Part shown: positions 40,755-54,652 of the stretch, one piece after another
Position numbering within the stretch: the first letter of the stretch is position 1
How the letters are laid out: each line of letters starts with the position of its first letter
Origin: an uncultured Solobacterium sp.
Lineage (GTDB): Bacteria > Bacillota_I > Bacilli_A > Erysipelotrichales > Erysipelotrichaceae
Reading direction: 5' to 3'
Length of the DNA: 64,000 nt
NCBI GenBank assembly: GCA_900552125.1
Contig: URYK01000003.1
Span: 66,783-130,782, forward strand
Translations under genes and position numbers: made by a program
Notes under the pieces: model-generated
Databases searched by the model: none
The model's input: only the letters and a program-made list of their open reading frames with translations
What the model was told of the DNA's origin: nothing

Positions 40755-41642
40755 ATGAATAAAAATAGTTTACTTACAATTGATGCTTTAACAAAGGAAG
40801 AAATTTTTCATATTCTTAATGACGCTCTTGCTTTTTCCAGTTCTCATTCAGATTGGCAATTTCCACGTAATTTGTTGGTTGCTAATCTTTTTTTTGAGCC
40901 AAGCACTCGTACCCATTACTCATTTGCCAGTGCTGAACATCAGCTTGGTATGCGTGTAGAAAATTTTACTGCACAGGGAAGCAGTGTTGAAAAAGGTGAG
41001 TCTTTGTATGATACTGTAAAGACATTTGAAAGTATTGGATATGATGCAGTTGTTATTCGTCATAGTCAGGATGAATATTTTAAGGAATTAGAAAATATAA
41101 ACATTCCAATTTTAAATGCAGGAGATGGATGTGGTAATCATCCTACACAGTGTTTATTGGATTTATTGACAATTTATCAGGAGTTTAAAACTTTTGAAGG
41201 TATTAAGGTTGCAGTTATTGGAGATATCCGTCATTCCAGAGTTGCCAATAGTATTAAACAGGCGATGTTAATGCTAGGAGGAGAAATTGCATTCAGTGGC
41301 CCAGAAGAATGGGTTGAACAAGATAGCTTCTATAAACCGGTTGATGAAGCGGTAAAATGGGCTGATGTAGTGATGATGCTTCGTATTCAGCATGAACGTC
41401 ATAAAGAGACAATGACGATGAGTAAAGAAGAATATCTGGCTCGTTATGGTCTTACGAAAGAGCGTGCAGCTATGATGCAGGATCATGCAATCATTATGCA
41501 CCCAGCTCCAGTGAATCGTGGAGTAGAAATGGATAGTGATTTGGTTGAGGCTGAAAATAGTCGTATCTTTAAACAGATGAGCAATGGCGTTTTAGTTAGA
41601 AAAGCTGTATTAAAACGCGCATTTGCATGTGAATTTGAATAA
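40755..41642 (+). CDS. pyrB: Aspartate carbamoyltransferase catalytic chain
   Basis: The 295-residue enzyme makes carbamoyl-aspartate from carbamoyl phosphate and aspartate. The carbamoyl-phosphate motif [12 protein letters not shown] (about 44-55), the HPTQ-type motif [14 protein letters not shown] and the aspartate loop MLRIQHERH are present, and [10 protein letters not shown] lies near the end. The start at 40755 is set by AGGAGG 9 bases upstream. It is the first gene after the attenuator, followed 31 bases later by pyrC. No pyrI regulatory subunit gene is present. Confidence 0.95.
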   Translation: MNKNSLLTIDALTKEEIFHILNDALAFSSSHSDWQFPRNLLVANLFFEPSTRTHYSFASAEHQLGMRVENFTAQGSSVEKGESLYDTVKTFESIGYDAVVIRHSQDEYFKELENINIPILNAGDGCGNHPTQCLLDLLTIYQEFKTFEGIKVAVIGDIRHSRVANSIKQAMLMLGGEIAFSGPEEWVEQDSFYKPVDEAVKWADVVMMLRIQHERHKETMTMSKEEYLARYGLTKERAAMMQDHAIIMHPAPVNRGVEMDSDLVEAENSRIFKQMSNGVLVRKAVLKRAFACEFE

Positions 41643-41673
41643 AAACGCATAATTATGCAGAAAAGAGGAAGTC

Positions 41674-42966
41674 ATGAAACTAATCCAGCAGACAAGAGTC
41701 GTTACACACGGAAATGAAACCAGAACAGTTGATGTTTTATTTGATGAAAAACAGATTGTGAAGATTGCGGAACATATCGATCCAGCGCAGGCAAGTGAGC
41801 TTATCGATGGAAAAGGATTTGTATTATTGCCAGGTCTTATTGATGTACATGTACATTTAAGAGAACCGGGATATACTCATAAAGAAACAATCAAAACAGG
41901 AACTGCAGCAGCAGCACATGGTGGTTTTACAACCATTATGGCTATGCCAAATGTTATTCCCTATCCGGATAATACAGAAACTATGAAGGAATATATGAAA
42001 AAGATTGATGAAGATGCCCTTGTACACGTCATTCCTTATGCATGTATTACAAAAAGTGAGGCTAGTAAAGAATTAAGTGATATGAGAGGTCTTCATGGTA
42101 TGGGAATCTATGCTTTCAGTGATGATGGTGTTGGAGTAGCTACTTCTGACATGATGAAGAAAGCGATGGAAACATGTAAAGAGTTAAATAGCATCATCGT
42201 AGCACATACGGAAGATATGGAATATCGCAAAAAAGAAGCTTGTATGCATGAAGGAATTCGAAATAAAGAATTAGGACTTGTTGGAATTCCAAGTGCCTGT
42301 GAATATGCACAGATCAAACGTGACTTAGAGTTAGTAAGAGAAACGGGCTGTGATTATCATATCTGTCATATGAGTGCTAAGGAAAGTGTGGAATTACTGC
42401 GACAGGCTAAGGCAGAAGGTCTTCCTGTAACAGGTGAAGTAACTGCTCATCATTTATTGCTTACAGAAATGGATGTAGACAATGCCAATCATAAAATGAA
42501 CCCTCCTCTACGAAGCGAAGAAGATCGTCAGGCTCTGATTCAGGGGCTATTAGATGGAACTATTGATTTGATTGCGAATGATCATGCGCCTCATAGTGAA
42601 GAAGAAAAAAGTAAAGGAATGGTAAAATCTCCATTTGGAATTGTGGCTTTAGAAACAGCATTCCCATTACTGTATACTCATTTTGTGAAAGAAAAGAAAA
42701 TATTTACTTTGGAACAGCTTGTATACTTTATGAGTGAAGCAAGCGCAAAAAGATTCCGTTTTGATAAAAAAGGAAAAATTGAAGAAGGCTATGCATCTGA
42801 CTTTATCTTAGTAGATGTAGATAGTGTTTCAAAAATTGATAAAAATAAATTCTATTCCATGGGAAAAAATACACCATTTGATGGTATCAGCTGTACAGGA
42901 TTTATTCAGAAAACCTTTGTGAATGGGATTTGTGTATATGATCAAAAGGAGGAATCATTAAGATGA
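41674..42966 (+). CDS. pyrC: Dihydroorotase
   Basis: The 430-residue metal-dependent enzyme cyclises carbamoyl-aspartate to dihydroorotate. Zinc motif DVHVHLREPGYTHKET (about 60-75) is present, as are AHTEDME, CHMSAKESVELL, VTAHHLLLTE and NDHAPHSEEEK with the catalytic Asp. This is the class I type (PyrC of Bacillus). AAGAGGAAG precedes the ATG. Its stop overlaps the next start by four bases (ATGA). Confidence 0.95.
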   Translation: MKLIQQTRVVTHGNETRTVDVLFDEKQIVKIAEHIDPAQASELIDGKGFVLLPGLIDVHVHLREPGYTHKETIKTGTAAAAHGGFTTIMAMPNVIPYPDNTETMKEYMKKIDEDALVHVIPYACITKSEASKELSDMRGLHGMGIYAFSDDGVGVATSDMMKKAMETCKELNSIIVAHTEDMEYRKKEACMHEGIRNKELGLVGIPSACEYAQIKRDLELVRETGCDYHICHMSAKESVELLRQAKAEGLPVTGEVTAHHLLLTEMDVDNANHKMNPPLRSEEDRQALIQGLLDGTIDLIANDHAPHSEEEKSKGMVKSPFGIVALETAFPLLYTHFVKEKKIFTLEQLVYFMSEASAKRFRFDKKGKIEEGYASDFILVDVDSVSKIDKNKFYSMGKNTPFDGISCTGFIQKTFVNGICVYDQKEESLR

Positions 42967-44042
42967 AAAAACGACTATTAATTCTTGAAGATGGCAGTGT
43001 GTATGAAGGAATTGCCTTTGGCGGTGATCATTATCGAATGGGAGAACTGATTTTCCAGACGGGGATGAGTGGTTATCAGGAAATCATTTCCGATGTGGCT
43101 TATTATGGACAAATCGTAATGATGACTTACCCTGCAATTGGAAACTGCGGTATTAATCGTGATGATTTTGAAAGTATCAATCTTCAGATGTTTGGCTATG
43201 TAGTAAAAGAGTACTGTGAAACACCAAGCAATTTCCGTAGTGACATGACATTAGATGAATTCATGAAGTTAAAAGGTATCCCAGGTATTGCGGACATTGA
43301 TACAAGAGAGATTACAAGAAAGATCCGTGATCATGGAACATTAAAAGCTACTATGGCAGATACAGATGCAAATGTAGAAGAAATTGTAGAGATGCTGAAG
43401 AATACAGAAGTGGCAAATGATGGTGTGAAAGCAGTATCAACAGTGAAGCCATTCCCAATTCCAGCACGTGGACCAAAAGTCGTTTTAGTTGATACAGGTA
43501 CAAAATTTGCGATTATTCGTGAATTTAATACTAGAGGCTGTGATCTTGTAGTTGTCCCTTATAATATGAGTGCTGAAGAAATACTGGCATTACATCCAGA
43601 TGGAGTAGTGTTCAGCGGCGGACCATGTTCTCCTTACGATATACCAGAAACAATTGAAACATGTAAACAGCTGATTGGAAAAACTGCGATGATGGGAATA
43701 GGATTAGGTCATGAAGTTATTGCGGCAGCATGTGGCGCAAACGTTGTGAAAATGAAAGTCGGACATCATGGTAACTCTTCTCCGGTTCGTAATCTAAAGA
43801 AAAATAAAATTGAATTTACTGCACAGAATCATGGTTATGAAGTAGATCCAAATAGTCTTGAAAACACAGGTTTATATGTAACGTACACAGCATTAAATGA
43901 TCAGACAATTGAAGGATTAGCACATGATAGCTATCCAATTTATACTTACTCATTTGAACCAGAGGCGGCTCCAGGAGCAGATGATTGTACATATGTATTT
44001 GATGACTTTTATAAAGTCATGATGGAAAGGAGTGCAAAATAA
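42963..44042 (+). CDS. carA: Carbamoyl-phosphate synthase small subunit paralog lacking glutaminase residues
   Basis: At 359 residues it aligns end to end with the intact CarA encoded at 50323, with no gaps over most of its length. The N-terminal CarA-specific domain is conserved ([26 protein letters not shown]). In the class I glutaminase half the nucleophile is lost: GICLGHQ became GIGLGHE, with Gly at 247 and Glu at 251. The catalytic His 332 became Glu (SFEPEA instead of QYHPEA), and the GPGDP loop became GPCSP. Glu 334 remains. It cannot hydrolyse glutamine by the usual mechanism. It is translationally coupled to carB1 (TAATG). It may support an ammonia-dependent synthase or act structurally or as a regulator. 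Confidence 0.92.
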   Translation: MKKRLLILEDGSVYEGIAFGGDHYRMGELIFQTGMSGYQEIISDVAYYGQIVMMTYPAIGNCGINRDDFESINLQMFGYVVKEYCETPSNFRSDMTLDEFMKLKGIPGIADIDTREITRKIRDHGTLKATMADTDANVEEIVEMLKNTEVANDGVKAVSTVKPFPIPARGPKVVLVDTGTKFAIIREFNTRGCDLVVVPYNMSAEEILALHPDGVVFSGGPCSPYDIPETIETCKQLIGKTAMMGIGLGHEVIAAACGANVVKMKVGHHGNSSPVRNLKKNKIEFTAQNHGYEVDPNSLENTGLYVTYTALNDQTIEGLAHDSYPIYTYSFEPEAAPGADDCTYVFDDFYKVMMERSAK

Positions 44043-47000
44043 TGCCAAGAAGAAGTGATATTAAAAAGATTATGGTAATTGGTTCTGGACCAATTGTTAT
44101 TGGACAGGCCGCTGAGTTTGATTATGCAGGCTGCCAAGCGTGTCAGTCTCTTCGTGAAGAAGGCTATGAAGTTATCCTGATGAACTCAAATCCTGCAACC
44201 ATCATGACAGATACAGTTATCGCAGACCGCGTATATATTGAGCCTCTTACATTAGAGTTCGCAAGTCGTGTTATTTATAAAGAAAGACCAGATGCAATTT
44301 TAGGAAGCTTAGGCGGACAGACTGGATTAAATCTTGTGGTTGAATTAGCAGAAAGCGGTATTTTAGATGAATATAATGTAGAAGTGTTAGGTACTGCATT
44401 GGATGCGATTGAAAAAGCAGAAGATCGTGATAAATTCCGTGAATTGATGTATGAAATCGGAGAACCAGTTCCTGAAAGTGTAATCGTACATACCGTTGAA
44501 GAAGCCATCTCTTTTGCGAATGAAAATGGGTATCCAGTTGTTGTGCGCCCAGCATTTACATTAGGTGGAACAGGGGGAGGATTTGCCCATAGTGAAGAAG
44601 AACTTCGCATTATCTGTGATAATGGATTAAAAATTTCTCCTGTACATCAGTGCTTAATTGAACAAAGTATTGCTGGTTATAAAGAAATTGAATATGAGGT
44701 AATGCGTGATAATGCAGATAATGCTATTGTTGTCTGCAACATGGAAAACGTGGATCCTGTAGGTATTCATACAGGGGATTCTATTGTAGTAGCTCCTACA
44801 CAGACGCTAACAGATCGTGAATGTGGCATTATGCGTGCTTCTGCCTTAAAAATTATTCGCGCATTAAAAATCTGTGGTGGCTGTAATGTGCAGCTAGCAC
44901 TTGACCCAAATAGCTTTAAGTATTATGTTATCGAAGTAAATCCACGTGTATCTCGTTCTAGTGCTCTAGCAAGTAAAGCAACAGGTTATCCAATTGCTAA
45001 ACTTGCCGCAAAAGTGGCAGTAGGTTTAACACTAGATGAAATTATCAATCCAGTTACACAGACAAGCTATGCCTGCGTAGAGCCATGCATTGATTATGTT
45101 GTGGCAAAATTCCCACGCTTTGCCTTTGATAAATTCCCAAAAGCAGATCGTACGTTAGGAACACAGATGAAGGCAACTGGAGAAGTTATGTCCATTGGAC
45201 GTACTTTTGATGAAGCTATTCTAAAAGCAATTCGTTCTTTAGAAATGAAGACGGATCATCTTGAACAAAAAGATATTAATGCGATGGATGAAAATGCTCT
45301 ATGGGATAAACTTGCTAAATGCGATGATGAAAGAATTTATGTTATCACAGCGTTATTACGTAAAGGTGCAAACATTGAAAAGATTTATCAGGTTACAAAA
45401 ATGGATCGCTATTTCTTAAATCGTTTTAAAAACATTGTAGAAAAAGAAGCAGTGATCAAATCTAATCCTATGAACGTAGAAGTATTATTAGATGCGAAGA
45501 AAATGGGATTTGCGGATTCTTATATTGCTAGAAACTGGAATATTAGTGAATTAGAAGTATATGAATTAAGAAGAGAAAATCATATCATTCCGGTATATAA
45601 AAACGTAGATACTTGTGCAGGAGAATATGTATCTCATACACCATACCTATATTCTACTTATGAACATGAAAATGAATCCGTACGTAGTGATCGTAATAAA
45701 ATTATTGTGTTAGGTTCTGGACCAATCCGTATTGGACAGGGTGTAGAATTTGACTATGCAACAGTTCACTGTGTGAAAACAATTCGTGATCGCGGATATG
45801 AAGCTATTGTTATAAATAATAACCCAGAAACTGTTTCAACAGATTACTCTATCTCTGATAAATTATATTTTGAACCACTAACTATTGAAGATGTAATGCA
45901 TATCATTGATTTGGAACAGCCATTAGGTGTTGTAGTACAGTTCGGTGGGCAGACAGCTATCAACCTAGCTGATAAGCTAGTAGAACGTGGTGTGAAAATT
46001 TTAGGTACAAGTCTAGAGAATATTGATCGTGCTGAAGATCGTCATGAATTTGAAGAAATGCTTCATAAATTAGATATTCCTCAGCCAAAAGGAGAAACTG
46101 CAGTTGAGGTAGAAGAAGCAGTGAAGATTGCAAACCGTATCGGTTATCCAGTATTAGTTCGTCCATCTTATGTATTAGGAGGACGTGCAATGGAAATCGT
46201 ACATAATGATGATGATTTAAGAGTTTACATGGCAACTGCTGTAAAAGAAATCAGTCATGATGCGCCAATTCTTGTAGATAAATATGTTATTGGTAAAGAA
46301 ATGGAAGTAGATGCGATCTGTGATGGTGAACATGTATTTATTCCAGGTATTATGGAACATATTGAACGTGCAGGTGTTCACTCAGGGGATTCTATTAGTG
46401 TTTATCCAGCTCCTACTGCTTCACAGAAGGTAAAAGATACAATTATTGATTATGCAATTCGTATTGGAAAAGGATTCCACTTTATTGGTTTATTCAATAT
46501 CCAGTTTATCGTGGATAAGGATGAAAAAGTGTATGTATTGGAAGTAAATCCAAGAAGTTCTCGTACCGTTCCATTCTTAAGTAAAGTAACTAATATTCCA
46601 ATGTCTTATGTCGCAACTCGTTGTGTATTAGGCGATACACTTGAAGAACAAGGGTATAAAGAAGGTGTACATCCTGAAGGAGATCGTGTCTTTGTGAAGG
46701 CACCAGTATTCTCTTTTGCAAAATTACGTAGTGTAGATACAACACTAGGTCCAGAAATGAAATCAACTGGGGAAGCATTAGGTGGCGATGTCACTTTAGA
46801 AAAAGCATTGTATAAAGCATTACTAGCAAGTGGTGTAAAAATTCCGCTACATGGAAATGTATTGATTACAGTAGCAGATGATGATAAAGAAGAAGGATTG
46901 AAGATTGCGAAACGCTTCTCTAATATTGGATATGGTATTTATGCGACAAAAGGTACAGCACAGTATTTAAGTGAAAATGGAATTTATGTAAGAACTGTTG

Positions 47001-47242
47001 ATAAACTAAATGAAGAAACAGATAATAATGTTATCGATGTGATTCGTAAAGGAAAAGTAAACTATGTTGTAAATACAATGAGTACATCAAGCGAAGTAAA
47101 TCGTGATGGATTCTTGATTCGTAGAGAATCTGCCGAAAACAACATCAGCTGTTTCACATCTTTAGATACAGCAAATGCAATCTTGCGTGTGTTAGAATCA
47201 CAGACATTTACAACAATATCCATGAATGAACTGGAGGGATAA
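44042..47242 (+). CDS. carB: Carbamoyl-phosphate synthase large subunit, copy 1
   Basis: The 1066-residue protein has two homologous ATP-grasp halves, each with SGPI.IGQ..EFDYA, and LGGTGGGFA or LGGRAMEIV motifs and NPR(V/S)SRS metal-binding strings. A middle oligomerisation domain (about 400-550) and a C-terminal allosteric domain (about 935-1066) complete it. It makes carbamoyl phosphate from bicarbonate, ATP and ammonia. Catalytic motifs look intact, so ammonia-dependent activity should be possible even though its linked CarA is degenerate. It overlaps carA1 by one base and is followed by pyrK. Confidence 0.94.
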   Translation: MPRRSDIKKIMVIGSGPIVIGQAAEFDYAGCQACQSLREEGYEVILMNSNPATIMTDTVIADRVYIEPLTLEFASRVIYKERPDAILGSLGGQTGLNLVVELAESGILDEYNVEVLGTALDAIEKAEDRDKFRELMYEIGEPVPESVIVHTVEEAISFANENGYPVVVRPAFTLGGTGGGFAHSEEELRIICDNGLKISPVHQCLIEQSIAGYKEIEYEVMRDNADNAIVVCNMENVDPVGIHTGDSIVVAPTQTLTDRECGIMRASALKIIRALKICGGCNVQLALDPNSFKYYVIEVNPRVSRSSALASKATGYPIAKLAAKVAVGLTLDEIINPVTQTSYACVEPCIDYVVAKFPRFAFDKFPKADRTLGTQMKATGEVMSIGRTFDEAILKAIRSLEMKTDHLEQKDINAMDENALWDKLAKCDDERIYVITALLRKGANIEKIYQVTKMDRYFLNRFKNIVEKEAVIKSNPMNVEVLLDAKKMGFADSYIARNWNISELEVYELRRENHIIPVYKNVDTCAGEYVSHTPYLYSTYEHENESVRSDRNKIIVLGSGPIRIGQGVEFDYATVHCVKTIRDRGYEAIVINNNPETVSTDYSISDKLYFEPLTIEDVMHIIDLEQPLGVVVQFGGQTAINLADKLVERGVKILGTSLENIDRAEDRHEFEEMLHKLDIPQPKGETAVEVEEAVKIANRIGYPVLVRPSYVLGGRAMEIVHNDDDLRVYMATAVKEISHDAPILVDKYVIGKEMEVDAICDGEHVFIPGIMEHIERAGVHSGDSISVYPAPTASQKVKDTIIDYAIRIGKGFHFIGLFNIQFIVDKDEKVYVLEVNPRSSRTVPFLSKVTNIPMSYVATRCVLGDTLEEQGYKEGVHPEGDRVFVKAPVFSFAKLRSVDTTLGPEMKSTGEALGGDVTLEKALYKALLASGVKIPLHGNVLITVADDDKEEGLKIAKRFSNIGYGIYATKGTAQYLSENGIYVRTVDKLNEETDNNVIDVIRKGKVNYVVNTMSTSSEVNRDGFLIRRESAENNISCFTSLDTANAILRVLESQTFTTISMNELEG

Positions 47243-47243
47243 G

Positions 47244-48897
<1,654 letters not shown>

Positions 48898-48898
<1 letters not shown>

Positions 48899-49596
48899 TG
48901 AGTAGAACAATCGTTGCTTTGGATTTTTCCAAAAAAGAAGATGTAATGAATTTCCTTGATCAATTTAAGGAACCAATTTATGTAAAAGTAGGTATGGAAT
49001 TAACATATGCCTTCGGATTTGAAATGATTCGTGAAATTAAAGCTCGCGGTCATAAAATCTTCTTGGATTTAAAACTGCATGATATTCCAAATACCGTAAA
49101 AAACGGTATGAAAAATCTTGCTAAATTAGATGTTGATATCGTTAATCTTCATGCAGCTGGAGGAAGTGCTATGATGAAAGCTGCTATGGAAGGCTTAGAA
49201 GAAGGGGCAGTGAATGGAAAACGTCCATTATGTATTGCGGTAACACAATTAACTAGTACTTCTCAGGATACTATGAATGAAGAATTATTGATTCCTGGAG
49301 ATGTAAAAGATGTTGTTATTTCTTATGCTAAACTAGCAAAAGAAAGTGGTCTAGATGGTGTTGTATGTTCAGTTCATGAAGCAAGAGCAATTCATGAAGC
49401 ATGTGGAAATGAATTCTTAACAGTTACTCCTGGAATTCGTTTGGTTAGTGATTCTAAAGATGATCAGAAACGTGTCGCAACTCCTAGCTTTGCAAAAGAA
49501 GAAGGATGCGATTATATCGTAGTAGGAAGAAGTATCACAAAAAGTGAAAATCCATTAAAAACATATCAGGAAATTGAAAGTATCATGGAGGGTTAA
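48898..49596 (+). CDS. pyrF: Orotidine 5'-phosphate decarboxylase
   Basis: The 232-residue enzyme converts OMP to UMP. Catalytic array [15 protein letters not shown] (D-x-K-x-x-D, about 57-71) is present, as are [17 protein letters not shown] and the phosphate-binding TPGIRL and YIVVGRSIT. The length is typical for bacterial type I. ATG overlaps pyrD by one base, and GAAGGAG lies upstream. Confidence 0.95.
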
Positions 49597-49600
49597 TCAT

Positions 49601-50239
49601 ATGAGTATTGAAAAAACAGTGGCTTCAAATTTATTAGATATTAAAGCAGTTTCACTTCGTCCAAATGAACCATTTACTTGGGCAAGCGGAATCAAATCAC
49701 CAATCTATTGTGATAATCGTTTAGTATTATCTTATCCAGAAAAACGTAATGTTGTTGTGGAAGGATTTGTAGAATTAATTAAAAATGAATATGCCGATGC
49801 AGAAGTAATCGTTGGTACTGCAACTGCAGGTATTCCTTGGGGTGCTATGGTTGCAGATCATATGAGCAAACCTTTTGGCTATGTTCGTAGTTCTAATAAA
49901 AGCCATGGCAAAGGAAATAAAATCGAAGGTAAAATTGAAAAAGGTGCTAAAGTTGTTGTTATAGAAGATTTAATTTCTACTGGCGGATCAGTTAAAGATG
50001 TGGTAGAATCTTTACGTGAAGCTGGGGCTGAAGTATTAGGAGTAGCTGCAATCTTTACATATCTACTTCCAGCATCTACTGAATTGTTCAATAATATTGA
50101 CTGTTCATTCAAAACATTAAGTAATTATGATGTTTTAATTGATGTTGCCCTTGAATTGGATTATATTAAAGAAGCAGACTTAGAAAAGCTAAAAGCTTGG
50201 AAAAAAGACCCAAGAGATGAATCTTGGATGGAAAAATAA
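49601..50239 (+). CDS. pyrE: Orotate phosphoribosyltransferase
   Basis: The 212-residue enzyme makes OMP from orotate and PRPP. The PRPP motif [14 protein letters not shown] (about 122-135), the flexible-loop [15 protein letters not shown] and the orotate-binding [16 protein letters not shown] are present. ATG 49601 is preferred with GGAGGG 8 bases upstream, although the frame is open further 5'. It is the last gene of the classic pyr order; the second carA follows after an 83-base gap with a hairpin. Confidence 0.95.
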   Translation: MSIEKTVASNLLDIKAVSLRPNEPFTWASGIKSPIYCDNRLVLSYPEKRNVVVEGFVELIKNEYADAEVIVGTATAGIPWGAMVADHMSKPFGYVRSSNKSHGKGNKIEGKIEKGAKVVVIEDLISTGGSVKDVVESLREAGAEVLGVAAIFTYLLPASTELFNNIDCSFKTLSNYDVLIDVALELDYIKEADLEKLKAWKKDPRDESWMEK

Positions 50240-50251
50240 AGAAACAAATAG

Positions 50252-50284
50252 GGGCGTAGAATAAAGTTATTCTATGCCCTTTTG
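50252..50284 (+). terminator. Hairpin between pyrE and carA2, weak terminator or attenuator
   Basis: GGGCGTAGAATA-AAGT-TATTCTATGCCC, twelve pairs, followed by only four to five T. It may partly separate carA2-carB2 expression from the pyr operon. No independent promoter is obvious downstream. Confidence 0.6.
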
Positions 50285-50322
50285 GTGGGAAATAGGAATG
50301 TAAGTACTTACAGGAGGAGCTT

Positions 50323-51399
50323 ATGGAAAAAAGATTACTGATATTGGAAGATGGTACTGTATATGAAGGATATGGTTTTGGTTCTAATTGTTATCAGGTA
50401 GGAGAACTTGTATTCAATACCGGTATGAGCGGATATCAAGAAGTACTGTCTGATTTGTCTTATTGCGGACAGATTGTTATGATGACATATCCTATGATTG
50501 GAAACTATGGTATCAATCGTGATGATTTTGAAAGTTTAGATCCAGCGGTATTTGGCTTTGTTGTGAAGGAATACTGTGAGCAGCCAAGTAATTTCCGTTC
50601 TGATCTGACATTGGACGAATTCTTGAAATTAAAAAATATTCCAGGAATCTCTCATGTTGACACAAGAAGTATAACAAAAAAACTAAGAAGCAGTGGAACG
50701 ATGCGCGCTATCATGGCTGATGCAGATGCTGATGTAGATAGTGTTGTGAAGATGCTGAAGGAGACTGATTTTCTACATGATCAGGTCGCACGTGTTTCTA
50801 CACAGAAACCATTCCCGATTCCAAATCGAGGAAAGAAAGTTGTATTGATGGATTTTGGCGCAAAGCATGGAATTATCCGTGAATTATCAAGAAGAAACTG
50901 TGATTTGATCGTAGTTCCTTACAATACCAGTGCTGAAGCAATTCTTGCTTTGCATCCAGATGGTATTATGTTAAGCAATGGTCCTGGGGATCCTAAGGAT
51001 ATGACGGGTGCTATTGAAGTAATTAAAGAGCTAATCGGTAAATTACCAATCTTTGGTATTTGTTTAGGACATCAGCTAATCTCACTTGCTTGTGGTGCAA
51101 ATACAGTGAAATTAAAATTTGGTCATCGAGGATGCAATCATCCAGTCGTAAACTTATTAACAGGTAAAGTTGAAATTACATCACAGAACCATGGTTATGC
51201 AGTAGAGTTTGAAAGCTTAGCGAATACGGATTTAGAAATGACACATCAAGCTTTAAATGATAAGAGCGTGGAAGGTGTACGCCATACAAAGTATCCAGTG
51301 TTTAGTGTACAGTATCATCCAGAAGCTGCACCTGGACCAGAAGATGCGAATTATTTATTTGATCAATTTATGGAACTCATGGAAAAGGAGAATGGTTAA
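50323..51399 (+). CDS. carA: Carbamoyl-phosphate synthase small subunit, intact copy
   Basis: The 358-residue glutaminase subunit supplies ammonia to CarB. It has the N-terminal CarA domain and a complete class I glutaminase: GPGDP loop (about 220-224), nucleophile Cys 247 in GICLGHQ, and His 332 and Glu 334 in QYHPEA. Compared with the copy at 42963 it keeps all catalytic residues. AGGAGGAG precedes the ATG. Its stop directly abuts the carB2 start. This pair can serve both pyrimidine and arginine needs. Confidence 0.95.
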   Translation: MEKRLLILEDGTVYEGYGFGSNCYQVGELVFNTGMSGYQEVLSDLSYCGQIVMMTYPMIGNYGINRDDFESLDPAVFGFVVKEYCEQPSNFRSDLTLDEFLKLKNIPGISHVDTRSITKKLRSSGTMRAIMADADADVDSVVKMLKETDFLHDQVARVSTQKPFPIPNRGKKVVLMDFGAKHGIIRELSRRNCDLIVVPYNTSAEAILALHPDGIMLSNGPGDPKDMTGAIEVIKELIGKLPIFGICLGHQLISLACGANTVKLKFGHRGCNHPVVNLLTGKVEITSQNHGYAVEFESLANTDLEMTHQALNDKSVEGVRHTKYPVFSVQYHPEAAPGPEDANYLFDQFMELMEKENG

Positions 51400-54300
51400 A
51401 TGACAAAGCGTAATGATATTAAGAAAATACTAGTAATCGGTTCAGGCCCTATTGTCATTGGACAGGCGGCTGAATTTGACTATGCGGGAAGTCAGGCATG
51501 TCAGTCTTTGCGTGAAGAAGGCTATGAAGTCGTATTAATCAATTCCAATCCTGCAACCATTATGACCGATACAGCAATTGCAGATCGTGTTTATATCGAA
51601 CCACTTACTTTAGAGTTTGCTAGTCGTATTATTTATAAAGAACGTCCAGATGCTATTTTAGGAAGCTTAGGGGGACAGACTGGTTTAAATTTAGTTGTTG
51701 AATTGGCAAATTCAGGAATCTTAGAAGAATACAATGTTGAAATTCTAGGAACAGATCTTACTGCTATCAATAAAGCAGAAGATCGTGAATTATTCCGTGA
51801 ATTAATGTATGAAATCAATGAACCAGTTCCTGAAAGTGATATTGTTCATAGTGTAGAAGAAGCTATTCGCTTTGCGAATGAAATCGGATATCCATTAGTC
51901 GTTCGTCCTGCTTATACACTAGGCGGAACCGGTGGCGGTTTTGCGGATAATGAAGAAGAATTACGCATTATTACAGAAAATGGCTTGAAGCTATCTCCTG
52001 TACATCAATGTTTAATTGAACGCAGTATTGCAGGCTATAAAGAAATTGAATATGAAGTAATGCGAGACTTCAATGATAATGCAATCGTTGTATGTAACAT
52101 GGAAAACATTGATCCAGTAGGTATTCATACTGGGGATTCTATGGTTGTAGCTCCTGTTCAGACATTATCTGATCGTGAGCATCAGATGCTGCGTAATGCA
52201 AGCTTAAAGATCATTCGTGCCTTAAAAATCTGTGGTGGTTGTAATGTACAGTTAGCGCTTGATCCAAATAGCTTTAAATATTATGTTATCGAAGTAAATC
52301 CACGTGTATCTCGTTCTAGTGCTCTAGCAAGTAAAGCAACAGGTTATCCAATTGCTAAGCTGGCGGCTAAAATTGCAGTTGGAATGACTCTTGATGAAAT
52401 CATTAATCCAATCACAAATACAAGCTATGCATGTTTTGAGCCAGCATTAGATTACATCGTGACAAAACTTGCTCGTTTCCCATTTGATAAATTTGTGAAT
52501 GCAGATCGTCGTTTAGGAACACAGATGAAGGCAACTGGAGAGGTTATGTCTATCGCAAGAAACTTTGAAGAAAGCTTCTTAAAAGCCATTCGTTCTTTAG
52601 AGATGAAATGTGATCACATTGAAAATAAAGAAATTGCAGAGCTTACTACGGAAGAGTTGTGGGAAGGAATCGCAATTAAAGATGATTTACGTGTATTTAA
52701 AATTGCAGAATTATTACGTCGTCATGAATCTATTGAAAGAATACATGAAATCACAAAAATTGATTACTTCTTCCTTCATAAATTTGTTAATATCATTCAT
52801 TTAGAAGAAGAAATGATGAATCATGTAAAAGATTTAAATGTTCTTCGTTTAATTAAAGAAAACGGATTTGCGGATTCTTATATAGCACGTAAATGGGGAA
52901 TGGAAGAAAGAGAGCTTTATGATTATCGTAAAGCAAATGGTATCATTCCAGTCTATAAAATGGTAGATACTTGTGCTGCAGAGTTTGAAAGTGCAACTCC
53001 TTACTTCTATTCTACATACGAACAGGAAAATGAATCTTTTCCAAGTAATAATAAGAAAATTATCGTTTTGGGTTCTGGACCAATTCGTATTGGACAGGGT
53101 GTAGAATTTGACTATGCGACAGTTCATTGTGTTATGACAATTCGTGAATGTGGTTATGAAGCCATCGTTATCAATAATAATCCAGAAACTGTATCTACGG
53201 ATTTCTCTATTTCTGATAAATTGTATTTTGAACCACTAACCATTGAAGATGTAATGCATATCATCGATTTGGAACAGCCATTAGGTGTTGTTGTACAGTT
53301 TGGTGGTCAGACAGCAATCAATCTGGCAGATAAATTAGTAGCTCGCGGAGTGAAAATTTTAGGAACAAGCCTAGAAAATATTGATCGTGCAGAAGACCGT
53401 CATGAATTTGAGGCAATGCTTCATAAATTAAATATTCCTCAGCCAAAAGGTGAAACTGCAGTTGAGGTTGAAGAAGCAGTGAAGATTGCGAATCGTATCG
53501 GCTATCCAGTACTTGTTCGTCCATCTTATGTATTAGGAGGACGTGCAATGGAAATTGTACACAATGATGATGATTTAAGAGTGTATATGGCAACTGCTGT
53601 AAAAGAAATCAGTCATGATGCACCAATTCTTGTGGATAAGTATATTGTTGGTAAAGAATTGGAAATCGATGCCATTTGTGATGGAGAACATGTTTATATT
53701 CCAGGTATCATGGAACATATTGAACGTGCGGGAATTCACTCAGGGGATTCTATCAGTGTTTATCCGCCACAGACAATTTCAGACAAGGTAAAAGATACGA
53801 TTGTGGATTATGCGATTCGCATTGGAAAAGGATTCCACTTTATTGGACTATATAATATTCAGTTCATTGTCGATAAAGAAGATGAAGTATATGTACTAGA
53901 AGTTAATCCACGTAGTTCAAGAACAGTTCCTTTCTTAAGTAAGATTACAGGTGTTGCGATGAGTAATATTGCGACTCGCTGTGTACTTGGTGAAACACTT
54001 TCGAAGCAGGGCTATGAAGAAGGTATTCGTCCATTTGAAGAACGAGTATTTGTGAAAGCACCTGTATTCTCATTTGCTAAATTACGTAGCGTAGATACCG
54101 TGCTTGGTCCAGAAATGAAGTCAACTGGCGAAGCATTAGGTGGCGATATCACTTTAGAAAAAGCATTATATAAAGCATTACTGGCAAGTGGTATCAAAAT
54201 TCCAAACCATGGAAACATTTTAATGACAATTGCGGACGATGATAAAGAAGAAGCACTAACGATCGCAAAACGTTTCTCTGCGATTGGTTATGGAATTTAT

Positions 54301-54603
54301 GCGACAAGCGGAACTGCAAAATATTTAAAAGATCATGGCTTGTTTGTGAAAACTGTCAATAAGATTTCTCAGGAAGGAAATCAGAATGTATTAGATATCA
54401 TTCGTAAGGGACAGGTAAACTATGTAATTAATACAATGCCAAGTGAAGATAAAGAAGTTACAAATGATGGATTCCTAATTCGTCGTGTTTCTGCGGAAAA
54501 CAATATCAGCTGTTTTACATCATTTGATACAGCCAATGCAATCCTAAAAGTATTAGAGTCTTTAAACTTCACAACAATTTCTATGAATGAGTTAGAGAAA
54601 TAG
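51400..54603 (+). CDS. carB: Carbamoyl-phosphate synthase large subunit, copy 2
   Basis: The 1067-residue protein has the same domain layout as carB1 and very high identity in the second ATP-grasp half, including a stretch of identical DNA near 52275-52356 versus 44925-45000. The middle oligomerisation region (about 395-545) and the allosteric tail differ more. All ATP-grasp motifs look intact ([26 protein letters not shown]). It follows the intact carA2 with no gap and is closed by a terminator, so it forms the conventional glutamine-dependent synthase. Confidence 0.94.
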   Translation: MTKRNDIKKILVIGSGPIVIGQAAEFDYAGSQACQSLREEGYEVVLINSNPATIMTDTAIADRVYIEPLTLEFASRIIYKERPDAILGSLGGQTGLNLVVELANSGILEEYNVEILGTDLTAINKAEDRELFRELMYEINEPVPESDIVHSVEEAIRFANEIGYPLVVRPAYTLGGTGGGFADNEEELRIITENGLKLSPVHQCLIERSIAGYKEIEYEVMRDFNDNAIVVCNMENIDPVGIHTGDSMVVAPVQTLSDREHQMLRNASLKIIRALKICGGCNVQLALDPNSFKYYVIEVNPRVSRSSALASKATGYPIAKLAAKIAVGMTLDEIINPITNTSYACFEPALDYIVTKLARFPFDKFVNADRRLGTQMKATGEVMSIARNFEESFLKAIRSLEMKCDHIENKEIAELTTEELWEGIAIKDDLRVFKIAELLRRHESIERIHEITKIDYFFLHKFVNIIHLEEEMMNHVKDLNVLRLIKENGFADSYIARKWGMEERELYDYRKANGIIPVYKMVDTCAAEFESATPYFYSTYEQENESFPSNNKKIIVLGSGPIRIGQGVEFDYATVHCVMTIRECGYEAIVINNNPETVSTDFSISDKLYFEPLTIEDVMHIIDLEQPLGVVVQFGGQTAINLADKLVARGVKILGTSLENIDRAEDRHEFEAMLHKLNIPQPKGETAVEVEEAVKIANRIGYPVLVRPSYVLGGRAMEIVHNDDDLRVYMATAVKEISHDAPILVDKYIVGKELEIDAICDGEHVYIPGIMEHIERAGIHSGDSISVYPPQTISDKVKDTIVDYAIRIGKGFHFIGLYNIQFIVDKEDEVYVLEVNPRSSRTVPFLSKITGVAMSNIATRCVLGETLSKQGYEEGIRPFEERVFVKAPVFSFAKLRSVDTVLGPEMKSTGEALGGDITLEKALYKALLASGIKIPNHGNILMTIADDDKEEALTIAKRFSAIGYGIYATSGTAKYLKDHGLFVKTVNKISQEGNQNVLDIIRKGQVNYVINTMPSEDKEVTNDGFLIRRVSAENNISCFTSFDTANAILKVLESLNFTTISMNELEK

Positions 54604-54605
54604 AA

Positions 54606-54643
54606 AAAAGGACTCCTCATATAATTGGGGAATCCTTTCTTTA
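54606..54643 (+). terminator. Intrinsic terminator of carA2-carB2
   Basis: AAAGGACTCCTC / GGGGAATCCTTT arms with one mismatch, then CTTTAT. The T-run is modest. Confidence 0.65.
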
Positions 54644-54652
54644 TACTGGCTT

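Noticed and set aside
44271-44610. Two overlapping minus-strand open frames inside carB1
   Set aside because: They mirror a strongly conserved carB coding region and have no ribosome site; similar mirror frames occur in carB2 at the equivalent place.
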